Shown in pieces: positions 50,406-59,883 of a DNA stretch of 64,000 nt. How positions within the stretch are numbered: the first letter of the stretch is position 1; the number at the start of each line of letters is the position of its first letter. Source of the stretch: Nitrospirota bacterium (GTDB taxonomy: Bacteria > Nitrospinota_A > UBA7883 > JACRGQ01); the NCBI GenBank assembly GCA_024275955.1, contig JAJRYD010000044.1:62001-126000 (forward strand). Reading direction: 5' to 3'. The translations under genes and the position numbers were made by a program. A model generated the notes under the pieces. That model saw only the letters and a list, made by a program, of their open reading frames with translations, did not search any database and was not told the DNA's origin.

Positions 50406-51499
50406 TTTCCATCCCTCCCATATTTATCGAGCCATTCTACCAGAGGTTCTATCGTTTTCGGCCAATCAAAACATTTCCGCGCCTTCTCCATCCCTGCCTC
50501 CCCCATAGATTTTCTCAAAGATGCATCTCCCATCAATTTCAGAATCGCGTCGACAAGCGAGGCTCTATCTTCCGGCTCAACCAGTATCCCTTCCTTACCG
50601 TTCTCTATAACCTCTGGAACGGCACTGCTGTTTAAGGCGACAACAGGTTTGCCGGCGGCCATCGCTTCGAGATAAACCAGCCCAAAAGTTTCGTGCAGGC
50701 TAGGTAGGCAAAAGATGTCGCAACCAGCATAAAAAGCGGCCATTTTATTTAGAGACCTTACATCACCTTCAAAAAAGATGGAACCGCCCACACCCAGATT
50801 TTGAGCAAGGCTTTTAAGGCTATTCATTTCAAGACCGTCTCCCACAATACGAAGCGTAGCGCAAGGCTCTCTCTTTAAGATATCAGGCCATGCCTCTATA
50901 AGCCTATCCAGCCCTTTGCGCTTATACAGCCTAGCAACCGCAAGCAGAGCATAGCCGGAGCCTTCGCAAGCGTTCACGGCATCTACCTCGGCTCTCCATC
51001 GGTCGAAAAAAATGCCGTTAGGCATTACCGTTACCTTGCTTTTGGGCAGACCATAAATGGAACAAAGCCTGCCTTTGCAGTACTCGCTGGGAGTAAAAAC
51101 GATATCGGATTTATGGCAAGCTATCTTTTCAAGCCTTGCCAGCCACCGCAAAACGATACGCACCAGACCGCTTTCAAAACGTATAATATCACCCAGTATC
51201 CCGCCGTTCACCGAAGCGAACCTAACATCAGGCGGAAAGCAGAACCCATCAAAGTCGAAACATACCACAGGAGATTCGCGAAGGTCTTCGTTGCTCCTGA
51301 TGGAAAGATTAAAAAGGACACGGTTAAATGCCATTGTCAAATATCGGCTCTCTTGAGAATGTCTAGGGGAGATGAGCCGCGCCTCCAGCCCGTCTGCTAC
51401 AAGCGCCCGATGCAAACTTTTGGCAACCACCGCCACGCCACTGCCCGCGCCGGAATCCAAAGGCCACGAGGTAACAATATTAAAAACAGAACCGCTCAT
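50399..51499 (-). CDS. GT4-family glycosyltransferase
   Basis: A 366-residue GT-B enzyme. An N-terminal acceptor domain (LDSGAGSGVAVVAKSLHRAL) precedes the donor domain (LLAVARLYKRKGLDRLIEAW; GDGLEMNSLK; PSLHETFGLVYLEAMAAGKP with the E-x7-E motif). It probably adds a sugar from a nucleotide-sugar donor to a surface glycan. No other glycan gene is adjacent except the SDR. Confidence 0.88.
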   Translation of the reverse strand: MSGSVFNIVTSWPLDSGAGSGVAVVAKSLHRALVADGLEARLISPRHSQESRYLTMAFNRVLFNLSIRSNEDLRESPVVCFDFDGFCFPPDVRFASVNGGILGDIIRFESGLVRIVLRWLARLEKIACHKSDIVFTPSEYCKGRLCSIYGLPKSKVTVMPNGIFFDRWRAEVDAVNACEGSGYALLAVARLYKRKGLDRLIEAWPDILKREPCATLRIVGDGLEMNSLKSLAQNLGVGGSIFFEGDVRSLNKMAAFYAGCDIFCLPSLHETFGLVYLEAMAAGKPVVALNSSAVPEVIENGKEGILVEPEDRASLVDAILKLMGDASLRKSMGEAGMEKARKCFDWPKTIEPLVEWLDKYGRDGKC

Positions 51500-51540
51500 A
51501 CCAAAGGCTCATAGAAGCTACCACCTAAGCGGGCCGAAAT

Positions 51541-52089
51541 TTATTTTAGGTTCATAAGGTCTTTGAAATAATCGACGATAACCGGATCTTCCCAATCTCT
51601 TGGCCCAATAGCCTGCGCAACTACATCGCCCGTTGGATTTACCACAAAAGTGGCCGGAAGCGCGGAAACATTAAAAAGGCCGGACGAAATACTTTTGGGA
51701 TCGTGAAAAATCTCGAACGTAAGGCCAAGCCTTTTCACAAACTTTTCGACCTTCTCTTTCGACCCTCTATCAAGAGATATAGCCATAACGGTAAAGTTGT
51801 CGCCTTTATGATTGTTGTAGAAAGCCTCTAGGGAAGGCATCTCCTCGACGCATGGCCCGCACCATGTAGCCCAGAAATTTATCAGCACCCATTTTCCCCG
51901 GTAATCGCTTAAGGAAACTTTGCCGCCTTCCAGACGCTCAACCGAAAAGTTTGGCGCTGGAAAGTTCTGCCCAGCGAGAACCTCGTCGTGCCTCTCAAAA
52001 CTGCCAAGCACAAGCGAGTAGGCAAGAACAAAGATAACCGCAAAGACCGAAAGGCTCCGGCGGTTAAAAAGCAGTCCTTTTCTGCTCAA
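51541..52089 (-). CDS. Membrane-anchored TlpA-like thioredoxin
   Basis: A 182-residue protein. One N-terminal membrane anchor ([19 protein letters not shown]) precedes a periplasmic TlpA/ResA-type domain with WCGPC (C77, C80), in [20 protein letters not shown], and cis-Pro in [11 protein letters not shown]. The frame is open to 52188 but would overlap nifU by 100 bp. The TTG at 52089 overlaps the nifU-like stop (TTGA) and gives the proper anchor. It is a likely disulfide reductase, for example in cytochrome c maturation. Confidence 0.85.
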   Translation of the reverse strand: MSRKGLLFNRRSLSVFAVIFVLAYSLVLGSFERHDEVLAGQNFPAPNFSVERLEGGKVSLSDYRGKWVLINFWATWCGPCVEEMPSLEAFYNNHKGDNFTVMAISLDRGSKEKVEKFVKRLGLTFEIFHDPKSISSGLFNVSALPATFVVNPTGDVVAQAIGPRDWEDPVIVDYFKDLMNLK

Positions 52090-52307
52090 AATACCTGCTG
52101 TACTTCTTTGATTTCTGGAATTTCTTCTATAATAGCTCTCTCGATGCCCATCTTGAGCGTCATAGTGGAACTTGGGCAGGCACCGCACGCTCCGGTAAGC
52201 TTTACAGAAACAATACCATCTTTTATATCAACAAGCTCTACGTCTCCACCATCCGCCATAAGCATAGGTCTAATTTTATCAAGTACTTCTTCTACTTTTT
52301 CTTGCAT
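52086..52307 (-). CDS. NifU C-terminal-domain Fe-S scaffold
   Basis: A 73-residue protein consisting only of the Nfu domain, with CGACPSS (C41, C44) in [20 protein letters not shown]. Its homologues receive and hand on [4Fe-4S] clusters, useful here for radical SAM enzymes such as MqnC. AAGGAG precedes the ATG. Confidence 0.92.
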   Translation of the reverse strand: MQEKVEEVLDKIRPMLMADGGDVELVDIKDGIVSVKLTGACGACPSSTMTLKMGIERAIIEEIPEIKEVQQVF

Positions 52308-52347
52308 TTCAATCTATCTCCTTAAAATTTCGTTTGCCGTTGCCTAA

Positions 52348-52376
52348 ATTATCCCAGCCGGCCAAACAGTTGTCAA
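52348..52376 (-). promoter_or_regulatory. Promoter of nifU-like/tlpA
   Basis: Minus-strand TTGACA (52376-52371), 17-bp spacer and GATAAT (52353-52348), 41 bp before the ATG at 52307. Confidence 0.82.
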
Positions 52377-52410
52377 TGACACAAGTCATACGGAAGCGGT
52401 GAGGGAAATA

Positions 52411-53067
52411 TCAACCGCCCTCGGGCCGCCAGCCTATGGCGGCGGAGACCGATTTTCTCGGTATCATTATTTTTGAATCGGTCAGCGATACGCCTATCTT
52501 TACCGGCTCAAGAAGCCTAAAAATTTCTGGCTGGGCTGATAGCGTCCAGTCTCCATACCCCGGCGCGTACCTAAAGGTCGTCCCATAGCCGTTTTTGTTG
52601 CATTCAACCGTTATCTTCTCATCTACCTTCTCCGCCATATAGTCGGCCATCCAGCCGCCGACATACTCGAGGTAGAACGAATCGGTAGGTTCCTTTGTTT
52701 TGAGTTCATCTGTTCTATCAGGAATACCAGGCCCGATGGTTGTGCATAAAAGCGTCACATATTCGCACGGCTCGAACATCTCCGATATTTTTTTGCCAAA
52801 GAAAAGGCCGGGGCTTCCCTCTACGCCGGGAGGATGGTTATCTTCCTTTGTAAGTTTAAACGTCTGGTATATAGCCTTTGGTTCAATAAGCGTGTAGGCG
52901 GTATCTATCGCCTTTTTAATATACCCTGCAATATTTCTCTCCGGCATCTCATCGAGGGAGGAAAGCTTGGATATCTTCAGCTCTCTCATAACCCTCTCCT
53001 CCTCGATGACGAAAGGAAAGCTGTTAATCAATATAGGGTTTTTAAGGCTTTCAAATATCGCCGCCAT
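52411..53067 (-). CDS. Stand-alone methionine synthase reactivation-domain-like protein
   Basis: A 218-residue protein. The C-terminal half (RYAPGYGDWTLSAQPEIFRL, VGVSLTDSKIMIPRKSV-like, SAAIGW) matches the S-adenosylmethionine-binding activation domain of cobalamin-dependent methionine synthase, in which an RxxPGYG motif binds AdoMet. The cobalamin, folate and homocysteine modules are absent. It may serve in trans to reactivate a core methionine synthase or related corrinoid methyltransferase. AGAGGA precedes the ATG. Confidence 0.82.
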   Translation of the reverse strand: MAAIFESLKNPILINSFPFVIEEERVMRELKISKLSSLDEMPERNIAGYIKKAIDTAYTLIEPKAIYQTFKLTKEDNHPPGVEGSPGLFFGKKISEMFEPCEYVTLLCTTIGPGIPDRTDELKTKEPTDSFYLEYVGGWMADYMAEKVDEKITVECNKNGYGTTFRYAPGYGDWTLSAQPEIFRLLEPVKIGVSLTDSKIMIPRKSVSAAIGWRPEGG

Positions 53068-53192
53068 TATTTTTCCTCTTTTTTGCTAAAAACGGTTATC
53101 CATAAAACAAAGCATCGTTCCAAAATAACGAGCCGACGTTTAGCTATGAACCCAGTATAACCTGTTTTAGAAGAAGAGAGGATATAGTTAAG

Positions 53193-53475
53193 TAGTGGGC
53201 AGTGTATCAGCTTAAAAATTACAGCCATCTTTATCCTCCCCTTGTGAAGGAAGCTGTCCGACAGGTGCTGGACGGAGGGGCTGTTGCCGAAATAGTTTTT
53301 GGAGCATGAAGGAAAGGCTCATCGCCTAACTTTTTTTAAATAGATATTTTAGCGATCGGCAATTTTAAACAAAATCAAATTTATGTGATTTGGCAACAGT
53401 CCACTTAACTATCCATCAGCCCCCTCCTTTGAGAAAGGAGGGGAGCGACTGGAATTCAAACTGACAGGCTAGCGG
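53193..53475. mobile_element. MITE-like element, family B, copy 2 (interrupted)
   Basis: Left end GGCAGTGTATCAGCTTAAAA (from 53198), right end TTCAAACTGACAGGCTAGC. The region is flanked by 8-bp direct repeats TAGTTAAG (53185-53192, 53476-53483). It shares the GGACGGAGGGG core with the copy at 23470 and is interrupted by a family A element at 53277-53402. An inverted copy of TAGTTAAG lies at 53404-53411. It fills most of the gap 53068-53599, which has no gene. Confidence 0.7.
53277..53402 (+). mobile_element. MITE-like element, family A, copy 4 (nested)
   Basis: A 126-bp element with ends GGGGCTGTTGCC and GGCAACAGTCC, same orientation as copy 1 and the most diverged of the four. No flanking direct repeat is visible, perhaps because its left end merges with the GGAGGGG core of the host repeat. 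Confidence 0.75.
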
Positions 53476-53599
53476 TAGTTAAGCTGTCTTGTCGGCTGAC
53501 CGTTTGATATCATACCGCTTTGAGCAAAAAGGATAAAAAGTGAAAATATCGGCTATAGAAAGAACCAAAAAGTAAAGATGCCCGCCTAAAACAGTAGTT

Positions 53600-54400
53600 A
53601 TGGACAATACTGATTTCAAAAATGACGTTACGGTTGTAATCCCCACTTACAACGAGGGCCGGTCTATTGTGGAATTGATAAACCGTATAACCGAAAGCTT
53701 TAAAGAATCGAAAGTCAAACTGGAAATAATAGTAGTGGACGACAATTCCCCCGACGGCACAGCCGAAAAAGCAAGAAGCGTAGAGACAAACTGCGACCTG
53801 AAAGTGCTGGTAAGGGAAAAAGAGCGCGGCCTTGCCACAGCTGTGGCATACGGCTTTAGACACGCAAGCGGCAGGTACCTCTCTGTTATCGACGGAGACC
53901 TACAGCACCCGCCGGATATCATCTACAGACTGCTTAAATCTGCCCAAGAGCAAAGCGCGGAAATGGCGGTGGCAAGCAGAAAGGCGGCAGGCGGCGGAAC
54001 AGCAAACTGGGAACCGCACAGAGTACTTATTTCCGAAACAGCAACATTCATAGCAAAGTTTCTCCTCCCGATTTCACTTTTCAAAATCGGCGACGCGACT
54101 ACAGGGTGCTTTCTTTTCAAAAACGGATGCGTGGAGCTTTCGCGTCTTTCGCCCATCGGGTTCAAGATTTTCCTTGAGGTACTGGTAAAGGGAAATTTTA
54201 GCAAAACTATAGAAGTAGCATACACGTTCAATCAGCGCTCTCTTGGTGAAAGCAAAATGACCTTTCGGGAAAATCTTCTTTTTATCGTCCATATATTAAA
54301 ACTTGGAGTACCAACGGGCGAATCAATAATACCTATAGCTGTAGCGTTGCTGGTGCTTTATGGAGCTTCTCTACTGCTTTTGGGAACAGTTTTTACCTAA
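53600..54400 (+). CDS. GT2-family, dolichol-phosphate-mannose-synthase-like
   Basis: A 266-residue GT-A enzyme with VTVVIPTYNEGRSIVELINR, VVDDNSPDGTAEKA and the metal-binding DGDLQHPPD, then one C-terminal membrane segment (PIAVALLVLYGASLLLLGTV). Such enzymes make polyprenyl-phosphate-mannose or -glucose, the donor needed by GT39/83 proteins such as the one at 38856. It leads an operon that runs to DUF115. Confidence 0.85.
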   Translation: MDNTDFKNDVTVVIPTYNEGRSIVELINRITESFKESKVKLEIIVVDDNSPDGTAEKARSVETNCDLKVLVREKERGLATAVAYGFRHASGRYLSVIDGDLQHPPDIIYRLLKSAQEQSAEMAVASRKAAGGGTANWEPHRVLISETATFIAKFLLPISLFKIGDATTGCFLFKNGCVELSRLSPIGFKIFLEVLVKGNFSKTIEVAYTFNQRSLGESKMTFRENLLFIVHILKLGVPTGESIIPIAVALLVLYGASLLLLGTVFT

Positions 54401-54430
54401 TGCCTAGCCTCCGGCCGCCAAGATAAGCTT

Positions 54431-55141
54431 TTGGAAAAGGAAGAAGTTTTTTTAATCTCCCAGCCTGACAAAGGCTACCGCTTTTCTCAAGACCCGTTTT
54501 TACTGGCCAGCTTCGTGGGCCAGGGCAATCCGGCCCGGATAGCCGACATCGGCACGGGAAACGGTATCCTACCGCTACTGCTTAGAAAATTTTTCCCAAA
54601 CGCCGTTTTTATCGGAATAGATATACAGTACCAGCCTCTCCTTGACGCAAAAGAAAACTTCCCAAAATGCTCTCTCGTCAACGGCGATATCCGTACCGCG
54701 AAAAAGATGTTTAGAAAAGGAGCATTCGATATGATAGTGAGTAACCCGCCGTACAGGAAAGCAGGTTCCGGCCGAATAAGCCGAATGCCGGAGAAGGCGG
54801 TTTCAAAACACGAAATCAGCCTCACCATCGAAGAGCTTATCGCCTCGGCAGGCTATATGCTAGCTGAGGAAGGAGTTTTCTATCTTTGCCATATAGCCAA
54901 GAGGAGCGAAGAAGTAATCGACAAGCTAAGGCAGAACGGTTTTGCCGATATAACATCCAAACTTGTAAAAACAGAAAAAGGTAGCGAGCCTTACCTCATC
55001 CTTTTATCGGCAAAAAAAAGCGGTAAAAAGAGGTTTTTAGAAATCCGACCGCTTATAATCTACGACAAGGGCAAACATTACAGTAAAGCGATGATAAACA
55101 TATATAAAAAACTGGAAATAAAAGGCTTGGGGAAACGATGA
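54431..55141 (+). CDS. TrmN6-like tRNA(Val)/N6-adenine methyltransferase
   Basis: A 236-residue Rossmann methyltransferase. It has the family opening (LISQPDKGYRFSQDPFLLAS), the AdoMet motif DIGTGNGILPLLL, and the adenine-N6 signature NPPYRK. Its start is TTG at 54431, without a strong ribosome binding site. By resemblance it modifies A37 of tRNA1(Val). Its stop overlaps miaA (also an A37-modifying enzyme) as ATGA. Confidence 0.85.
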   Translation: MEKEEVFLISQPDKGYRFSQDPFLLASFVGQGNPARIADIGTGNGILPLLLRKFFPNAVFIGIDIQYQPLLDAKENFPKCSLVNGDIRTAKKMFRKGAFDMIVSNPPYRKAGSGRISRMPEKAVSKHEISLTIEELIASAGYMLAEEGVFYLCHIAKRSEEVIDKLRQNGFADITSKLVKTEKGSEPYLILLSAKKSGKKRFLEIRPLIIYDKGKHYSKAMINIYKKLEIKGLGKR

Positions 55142-56067
55142 GCGGACGGACAAAGGTAATCGTAATCAGCGGTCCTACAGGTTCTGGAAAAAGTGAAGTG
55201 GCGGTAAAGGTTGCGAAATCTTTATCGGGTGAAATAGTATGCACCGATTCGGTGCAGATTTTCCGTCACTTCGATATCGGCACTGGAAAGCCGTCCAAGG
55301 AACTAAGAAGCCAAGTACCGCATCATCTTGTCGACTGCATAGAACCTGATAAGCATTTCACGCTGTGGGACTTTAAAAAAATGGCGCGAAAAACGATAAG
55401 CGAAATAGTCTCTCGTGGGAATGTTCCTATATTGGCAGGCGGTACAGGCCTTTACATAAAGGCTACGCTCGAAAATCTGGATGGCGGGGTTTCCGCGGAG
55501 CCTCAGCTTAGAAAATCATTGATGGAAAGTATAAAGTCCGAAGGGACGCAAGCTCTTTATGAATGGCTGATACGGATAGACCCAAGCGCTTCCGCCAGAA
55601 TCCACCCCAACGACACTCACCGGATAATAAGAGGGATAGAAAACTCCCTTTTGCAGGCAGACAGTCCGGCTGCCAGCCTCCCTCCCGCTAGCGTGTACGA
55701 TCCGTCATACTTCATTCTTTCCGGCCCTCGAAAGGATGTCTACAAACGTATAGACAGTAGAGTGGCGAGGATGTTCGGTGGAGGCTGGATAAAGGAAGCC
55801 GATAGTATCCTCCAAAAGGGTTATAATGCGGACTGCAAGCCGTTTCAGAGTGTGGGATACAAACAGATTATGCAATACCTTAAAGAAGCGGTTCCGATAG
55901 AAACCCTGATTGAGGATGTCAAGATGCAGACCCGCCGCTACGCTAAACGCCAGATAACATGGCTCAATTCTGTAAAAGAGGCTATAATTATAAATTCGGT
56001 CTCACCCGATGTCGATTACGACGAACTCGCCGATTTTATTGAAAACTGTTTTAAGCAAAAAGTATGA
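55138..56067 (+). CDS. miaA: tRNA dimethylallyltransferase
   Basis: A 309-residue enzyme that prenylates A37 of tRNAs reading UNN codons. P-loop SGPTGSGKS, the DSVQIFRHFDIGTGKPS block, the Asp-containing VDCIEP and AGGTGLYIKATLENL are all typical, as is the C-terminal TRRYAKRQITWL. It is coupled to both neighbours by ATGA overlaps. Confidence 0.95.
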   Translation: MSGRTKVIVISGPTGSGKSEVAVKVAKSLSGEIVCTDSVQIFRHFDIGTGKPSKELRSQVPHHLVDCIEPDKHFTLWDFKKMARKTISEIVSRGNVPILAGGTGLYIKATLENLDGGVSAEPQLRKSLMESIKSEGTQALYEWLIRIDPSASARIHPNDTHRIIRGIENSLLQADSPAASLPPASVYDPSYFILSGPRKDVYKRIDSRVARMFGGGWIKEADSILQKGYNADCKPFQSVGYKQIMQYLKEAVPIETLIEDVKMQTRRYAKRQITWLNSVKEAIIINSVSPDVDYDELADFIENCFKQKV

Positions 56068-58292
56068 AGGTAAAAGCTTTTCTTGCCGCTTTTCTTATAA
56101 CTTTTTATCTGCTTCCTGCCCCTCACGACGCCTATGCAAAAATGGCATACCCAAAAAACTTTCGTCATGCCGTTGAGAAAATAAAAGAAAAAAAATGGGA
56201 AGAAGCATACAAATCGCTCTGGCTTATTGACGCGGGAGACAATGATTACGTTAAAGCTAACACATCTTACCTTATGGGATACACACAGCTAAAGCTGGGA
56301 AAAGCAAAAGGAGCCAAGACCAGCTTCCTTAAAGCATCTAGAGGAAAACTTATAGGAGACTGGGCTCTTCTCCACTTAGCCGAGATAGAGGCACAAAGCG
56401 GAAGTTTTGAGCGTCTGCTTGAAATTTCCGAAAGATTTATAACCGAATTCCCTTTCTCGCCGCTTTACGACACTATCGCCGGCTACAAAGCAAAAGGGCT
56501 AAAAGGAACCGGAAACACCAGAGGCGCTATCGCGTTTCTGGAGAACCACATTGAAAAACACAAAAAGAAAAAAGGCGAATATCTTCTGGAAATTGCCGAC
56601 AGCCTGCTGGAAACGGGACAGACCAAAAAGGCGTACGGCAGATATCAAGAGATATTCTATCAACAGCCCCATCTACCGGAAGCAGATAAAGCTGAAACGG
56701 AAATATTAAAGCTTCGAAAGAAATTCCCCGAAAGCTACAAACCGGCCAACTTCGGCAGACAGCTAAAGCGCATAGAAAAGCTGATGAAGGAGAGGCAATA
56801 TCCAAAAGCTATCGGCTACATCAACTCTATCAACACCAAAAACCTCTTACCTGCGGAGCGTTCCAAGCTTTGGCTTAAAAAAGGAATTTCTCTAAAAAGA
56901 TCGCAAAAGACAAAAGAGGCTATCAAGGTTTATAAAAAGATAATAGAGATGAAGTCAAAGGTAAGGGAGAGACCTACCGCGCTATACCTTCTTGCAAAAA
57001 TCGAATGGAACCTCGGCAACGACTCGAAAACTCTAAAGCTCCTTTCTAAGCTTATAAAGGAATATCCCCATCACAAGATGGCCGCGTCAGCCTACTATGT
57101 GACGGCAAAGATAATGCAAAACAAAGAACGCTACTCAGACGCTCTTAAAAACTATCGGCTGGCCGTAAGAAAGTTTCCAAAAACCGACACGGCCGCATCA
57201 TCCCTTTGGAACATCGGCTGGCTACAATACCAAAGAGGCGAATACGGCAAGGCCGAAAAAACATTCAGGCAATTTGAAAAAAAGTACCCGTTTTCCGCCC
57301 ATCTGCCGAAAGTTATTTACTGGCACGCAAAAAGCCTCGATATGCAAAAGAAGAACAGCGGCTACATTTACGATAAACTAAAAAAGAACTTCCGATACTC
57401 CTACTACACGCTTTTAGCCGATAAAAAGATGGAAGGCGGCCTGTACAAAAACGTGAGCAAGCCGATAAAAGTTAAAAAAAGTTTTGGCATAATAAACAAA
57501 TACAAGATTGAAAAACAGATCATACCGTATAAGAAGGAACCACCCCTCAACGCCAAACAGAAGTGGATGCTAAACAGCGCGCGAAACTGGATAGAGATTG
57601 GATTTATGGAACGCTCTACCGACCTTATTAAAATAGTAGATAAGAAGCTTCCCAACACCACAAAGAACCTGCTATTCCTGAGTTACTTCAACTACAAAGG
57701 CAATAACTTTGAGCAGACTTTAAAAAAATTCTGGCGGGTAACCGGCAAAAAAACCAACGACGAGCAGGCGAACCAGCTGATAACCCTCCTGATGTTCCCT
57801 GTACCGTATTGGAACGCCATAGCCAGAGAATCCGAAAAGTACGGTATAGATCCGCTACTGGTGCTTTCGATAATGAGGCAGGAATCGCTCTTTAACAGCG
57901 ATGTAGTATCGAGAGCCGACGCGCACGGACTAATGCAAATAATCCCGCCTACCGGAAAAAGAATTTTTGAAAAAATATATCTGGAGGAGTTCAAGCTGGA
58001 AAAACTGCACGAGCCGGAAATTGCCATAAAAATGGGCGCGTTCCATCTTGCCGACCTGTTAAAAAGCTCCAAAAACGATCTGGTGCTTGCTATAGCCTCA
58101 TACAATGCCGGCAGACGCGCGGTAAAAAAATGGACAAAAAGATTTCCACTTAACGACATGGAAAAGTTCATAGAAAAAATCCCCTACCCGGAAACAAGGG
58201 GGTACGTTAAGAAAGTTCTTCGTAATTATGGTATATATAAAAAAATGTATAAAGAGATGGTTGGCGTCGAAATAGCTATGTCGAAAGAGTAA
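56064..58292 (+). CDS. slt: Soluble lytic transglycosylase with TPR superhelix
   Basis: A 742-residue exported enzyme. A signal peptide (to about residue 25) is followed by many TPR-like helical pairs (GYTQLKLGKAKGAKTSFLKA; WNIGWLQYQRGEYGKAEKTF). The C-terminal SLT domain has catalytic E607 in IMRQES, and GLMQIIPPTG and ASYNAGRRAVKKW. It cleaves peptidoglycan to 1,6-anhydro products. The doughnut-like helical part is longer than in E. coli Slt70. Confidence 0.92.
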   Translation: MKVKAFLAAFLITFYLLPAPHDAYAKMAYPKNFRHAVEKIKEKKWEEAYKSLWLIDAGDNDYVKANTSYLMGYTQLKLGKAKGAKTSFLKASRGKLIGDWALLHLAEIEAQSGSFERLLEISERFITEFPFSPLYDTIAGYKAKGLKGTGNTRGAIAFLENHIEKHKKKKGEYLLEIADSLLETGQTKKAYGRYQEIFYQQPHLPEADKAETEILKLRKKFPESYKPANFGRQLKRIEKLMKERQYPKAIGYINSINTKNLLPAERSKLWLKKGISLKRSQKTKEAIKVYKKIIEMKSKVRERPTALYLLAKIEWNLGNDSKTLKLLSKLIKEYPHHKMAASAYYVTAKIMQNKERYSDALKNYRLAVRKFPKTDTAASSLWNIGWLQYQRGEYGKAEKTFRQFEKKYPFSAHLPKVIYWHAKSLDMQKKNSGYIYDKLKKNFRYSYYTLLADKKMEGGLYKNVSKPIKVKKSFGIINKYKIEKQIIPYKKEPPLNAKQKWMLNSARNWIEIGFMERSTDLIKIVDKKLPNTTKNLLFLSYFNYKGNNFEQTLKKFWRVTGKKTNDEQANQLITLLMFPVPYWNAIARESEKYGIDPLLVLSIMRQESLFNSDVVSRADAHGLMQIIPPTGKRIFEKIYLEEFKLEKLHEPEIAIKMGAFHLADLLKSSKNDLVLAIASYNAGRRAVKKWTKRFPLNDMEKFIEKIPYPETRGYVKKVLRNYGIYKKMYKEMVGVEIAMSKE

Positions 58293-58299
58293 ATTTTTT

Positions 58300-59883
58300 A
58301 TGTTTGACACTGTTATTAGAAACTCCACCTTGTACGGCCTTGAGTGCCGGAAGTCGGCCAAAACAGACATCGGCATAAAAGACGGCCTGATAGCCAAAAT
58401 CGGCGACATAAAGGAAGACGAATCGAACAATGTCATCGACGGAGAGGGGCTTTACACCCTGCCCGGATTCGTTGATGTCCACTCCCACTCCGACTACTAC
58501 CTGCCGATAGACCCTGCCGCACAAGGAAAAGTACGGCAGGGAGTTACAACCGACATCGGCGGCAACTGTGGCTATTCCTCCGCCCCTATAGCCGGAAATA
58601 TATTCAAGATACGAAAGGAGCAGTACCAAGAGCAGTTTGGCCTTAAACTCGACTGGAAAGATTTCGCCGGCTACTGGGAAAGGCTAAAAAGAAAAGGACA
58701 TTCTATAAACTACGCTGGCCTCATAGGCTACAACACGCTACGCGCATCAATAGTCGGCATGGAAGATACAAAGATTACAGATTTCCACAAATCGGCGATG
58801 CGGGAAGCTATTCGTGAAAACCTCGCTCAAGGCGCTGCCGGCATGAGCATAGGCCTTGTCTACCCTCCCGCATGTTTCGCCGACCGCCACGAAGTAGCGG
58901 AGATGGTAGCCGAAGTAGCCAAAGCTGGAAAGGTTTTCACTGCCCATATACGCTCCGAAGGGAAAACGCTTATAGAATCTATCGAAGAGGTTATTGATAT
59001 AGCCCGCAGGTCTGGTGTCAAGCTCCATATATCGCATCTAAAAACTGCCGGCAAAGATAATTGGCACAAGCTCGATAGAGTGTTTGAATTAATCGAAACG
59101 GCACAGGCCGAAGGGATTGATATAGAGTGCGACAGGTACCCATACATAGCGTCAAACACCGGCCTTCAGGTGCTTTTGCCTGACTACGCTTTTGACGGCG
59201 GGCGCGACAAAATTATAGAGCGTCTAAGCAACCCTGCAGAGAGGAAAAAGTTTACAAAAGAGATACTAAAAAACCACCCGGAGCCGGAATACTGGGAGAG
59301 TGTGATGGTATCGCAAGTGGTGACGGAAAATAATTTCGACCTGCAAGGCCTTACCGTAGCCGAAGGTTCCGCAAAAAGAGGTAAAGATGTTTTTAACTTT
59401 ATTTACGACCTGCTTTTGGAAGAGAAAACAGAAGTCGAGGCGATATACTTCTGCATGAACGAGTCGAACATGGATAGGGTTATTCTTAAAAGTTATGTTA
59501 TGGTCGGTTCCGATTCCGGTTCCCGCACCATTGACGGCCCATTAGGGATAGGTAGGCCGCACCCTAGAACCTTTGGGACATTTCCCAAGTTTTTCCACGA
59601 TTATGTCTTTGGCAAAAAACTTATCTCTATGGAAGAGGCGGTCAGAAAAACATCGACGGCGGCATGCGAAAGGTTTGGAATAGAAAAGCGCGGAAAGCTT
59701 GTCGAACAGTTTTTCGCTGACATAGTGATGATAGACCCCAAAGGCATCAAAGACTCTGCCACATATAAAAACCCGCTTGCTTACCCAAAGGGAATCGTAA
59801 ATCTGTTTGTAAACGGAAAAGCGTCTATAAAAAATGGTGGCTATACCAGAGAGCTTTCTGGAAGAGGGCTAGCCGTAAGATGA
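58300..59883 (+). CDS. N-acyl-D-amino-acid deacylase family amidohydrolase
   Basis: A 527-residue metal hydrolase. It has PGFVDVHSHSD (His pair), GNCGYS with the Cys ligand, HIRSEG, ISHLK and the late Asp in VGSDSGSRT, the D-aminoacylase set. It begins 8 bp behind slt, so a role in handling D-amino-acid products of peptidoglycan turnover is plausible but inferred. There is no ribosome binding site, so it probably depends on coupling. Confidence 0.85.
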   Translation: MFDTVIRNSTLYGLECRKSAKTDIGIKDGLIAKIGDIKEDESNNVIDGEGLYTLPGFVDVHSHSDYYLPIDPAAQGKVRQGVTTDIGGNCGYSSAPIAGNIFKIRKEQYQEQFGLKLDWKDFAGYWERLKRKGHSINYAGLIGYNTLRASIVGMEDTKITDFHKSAMREAIRENLAQGAAGMSIGLVYPPACFADRHEVAEMVAEVAKAGKVFTAHIRSEGKTLIESIEEVIDIARRSGVKLHISHLKTAGKDNWHKLDRVFELIETAQAEGIDIECDRYPYIASNTGLQVLLPDYAFDGGRDKIIERLSNPAERKKFTKEILKNHPEPEYWESVMVSQVVTENNFDLQGLTVAEGSAKRGKDVFNFIYDLLLEEKTEVEAIYFCMNESNMDRVILKSYVMVGSDSGSRTIDGPLGIGRPHPRTFGTFPKFFHDYVFGKKLISMEEAVRKTSTAACERFGIEKRGKLVEQFFADIVMIDPKGIKDSATYKNPLAYPKGIVNLFVNGKASIKNGGYTRELSGRGLAVR

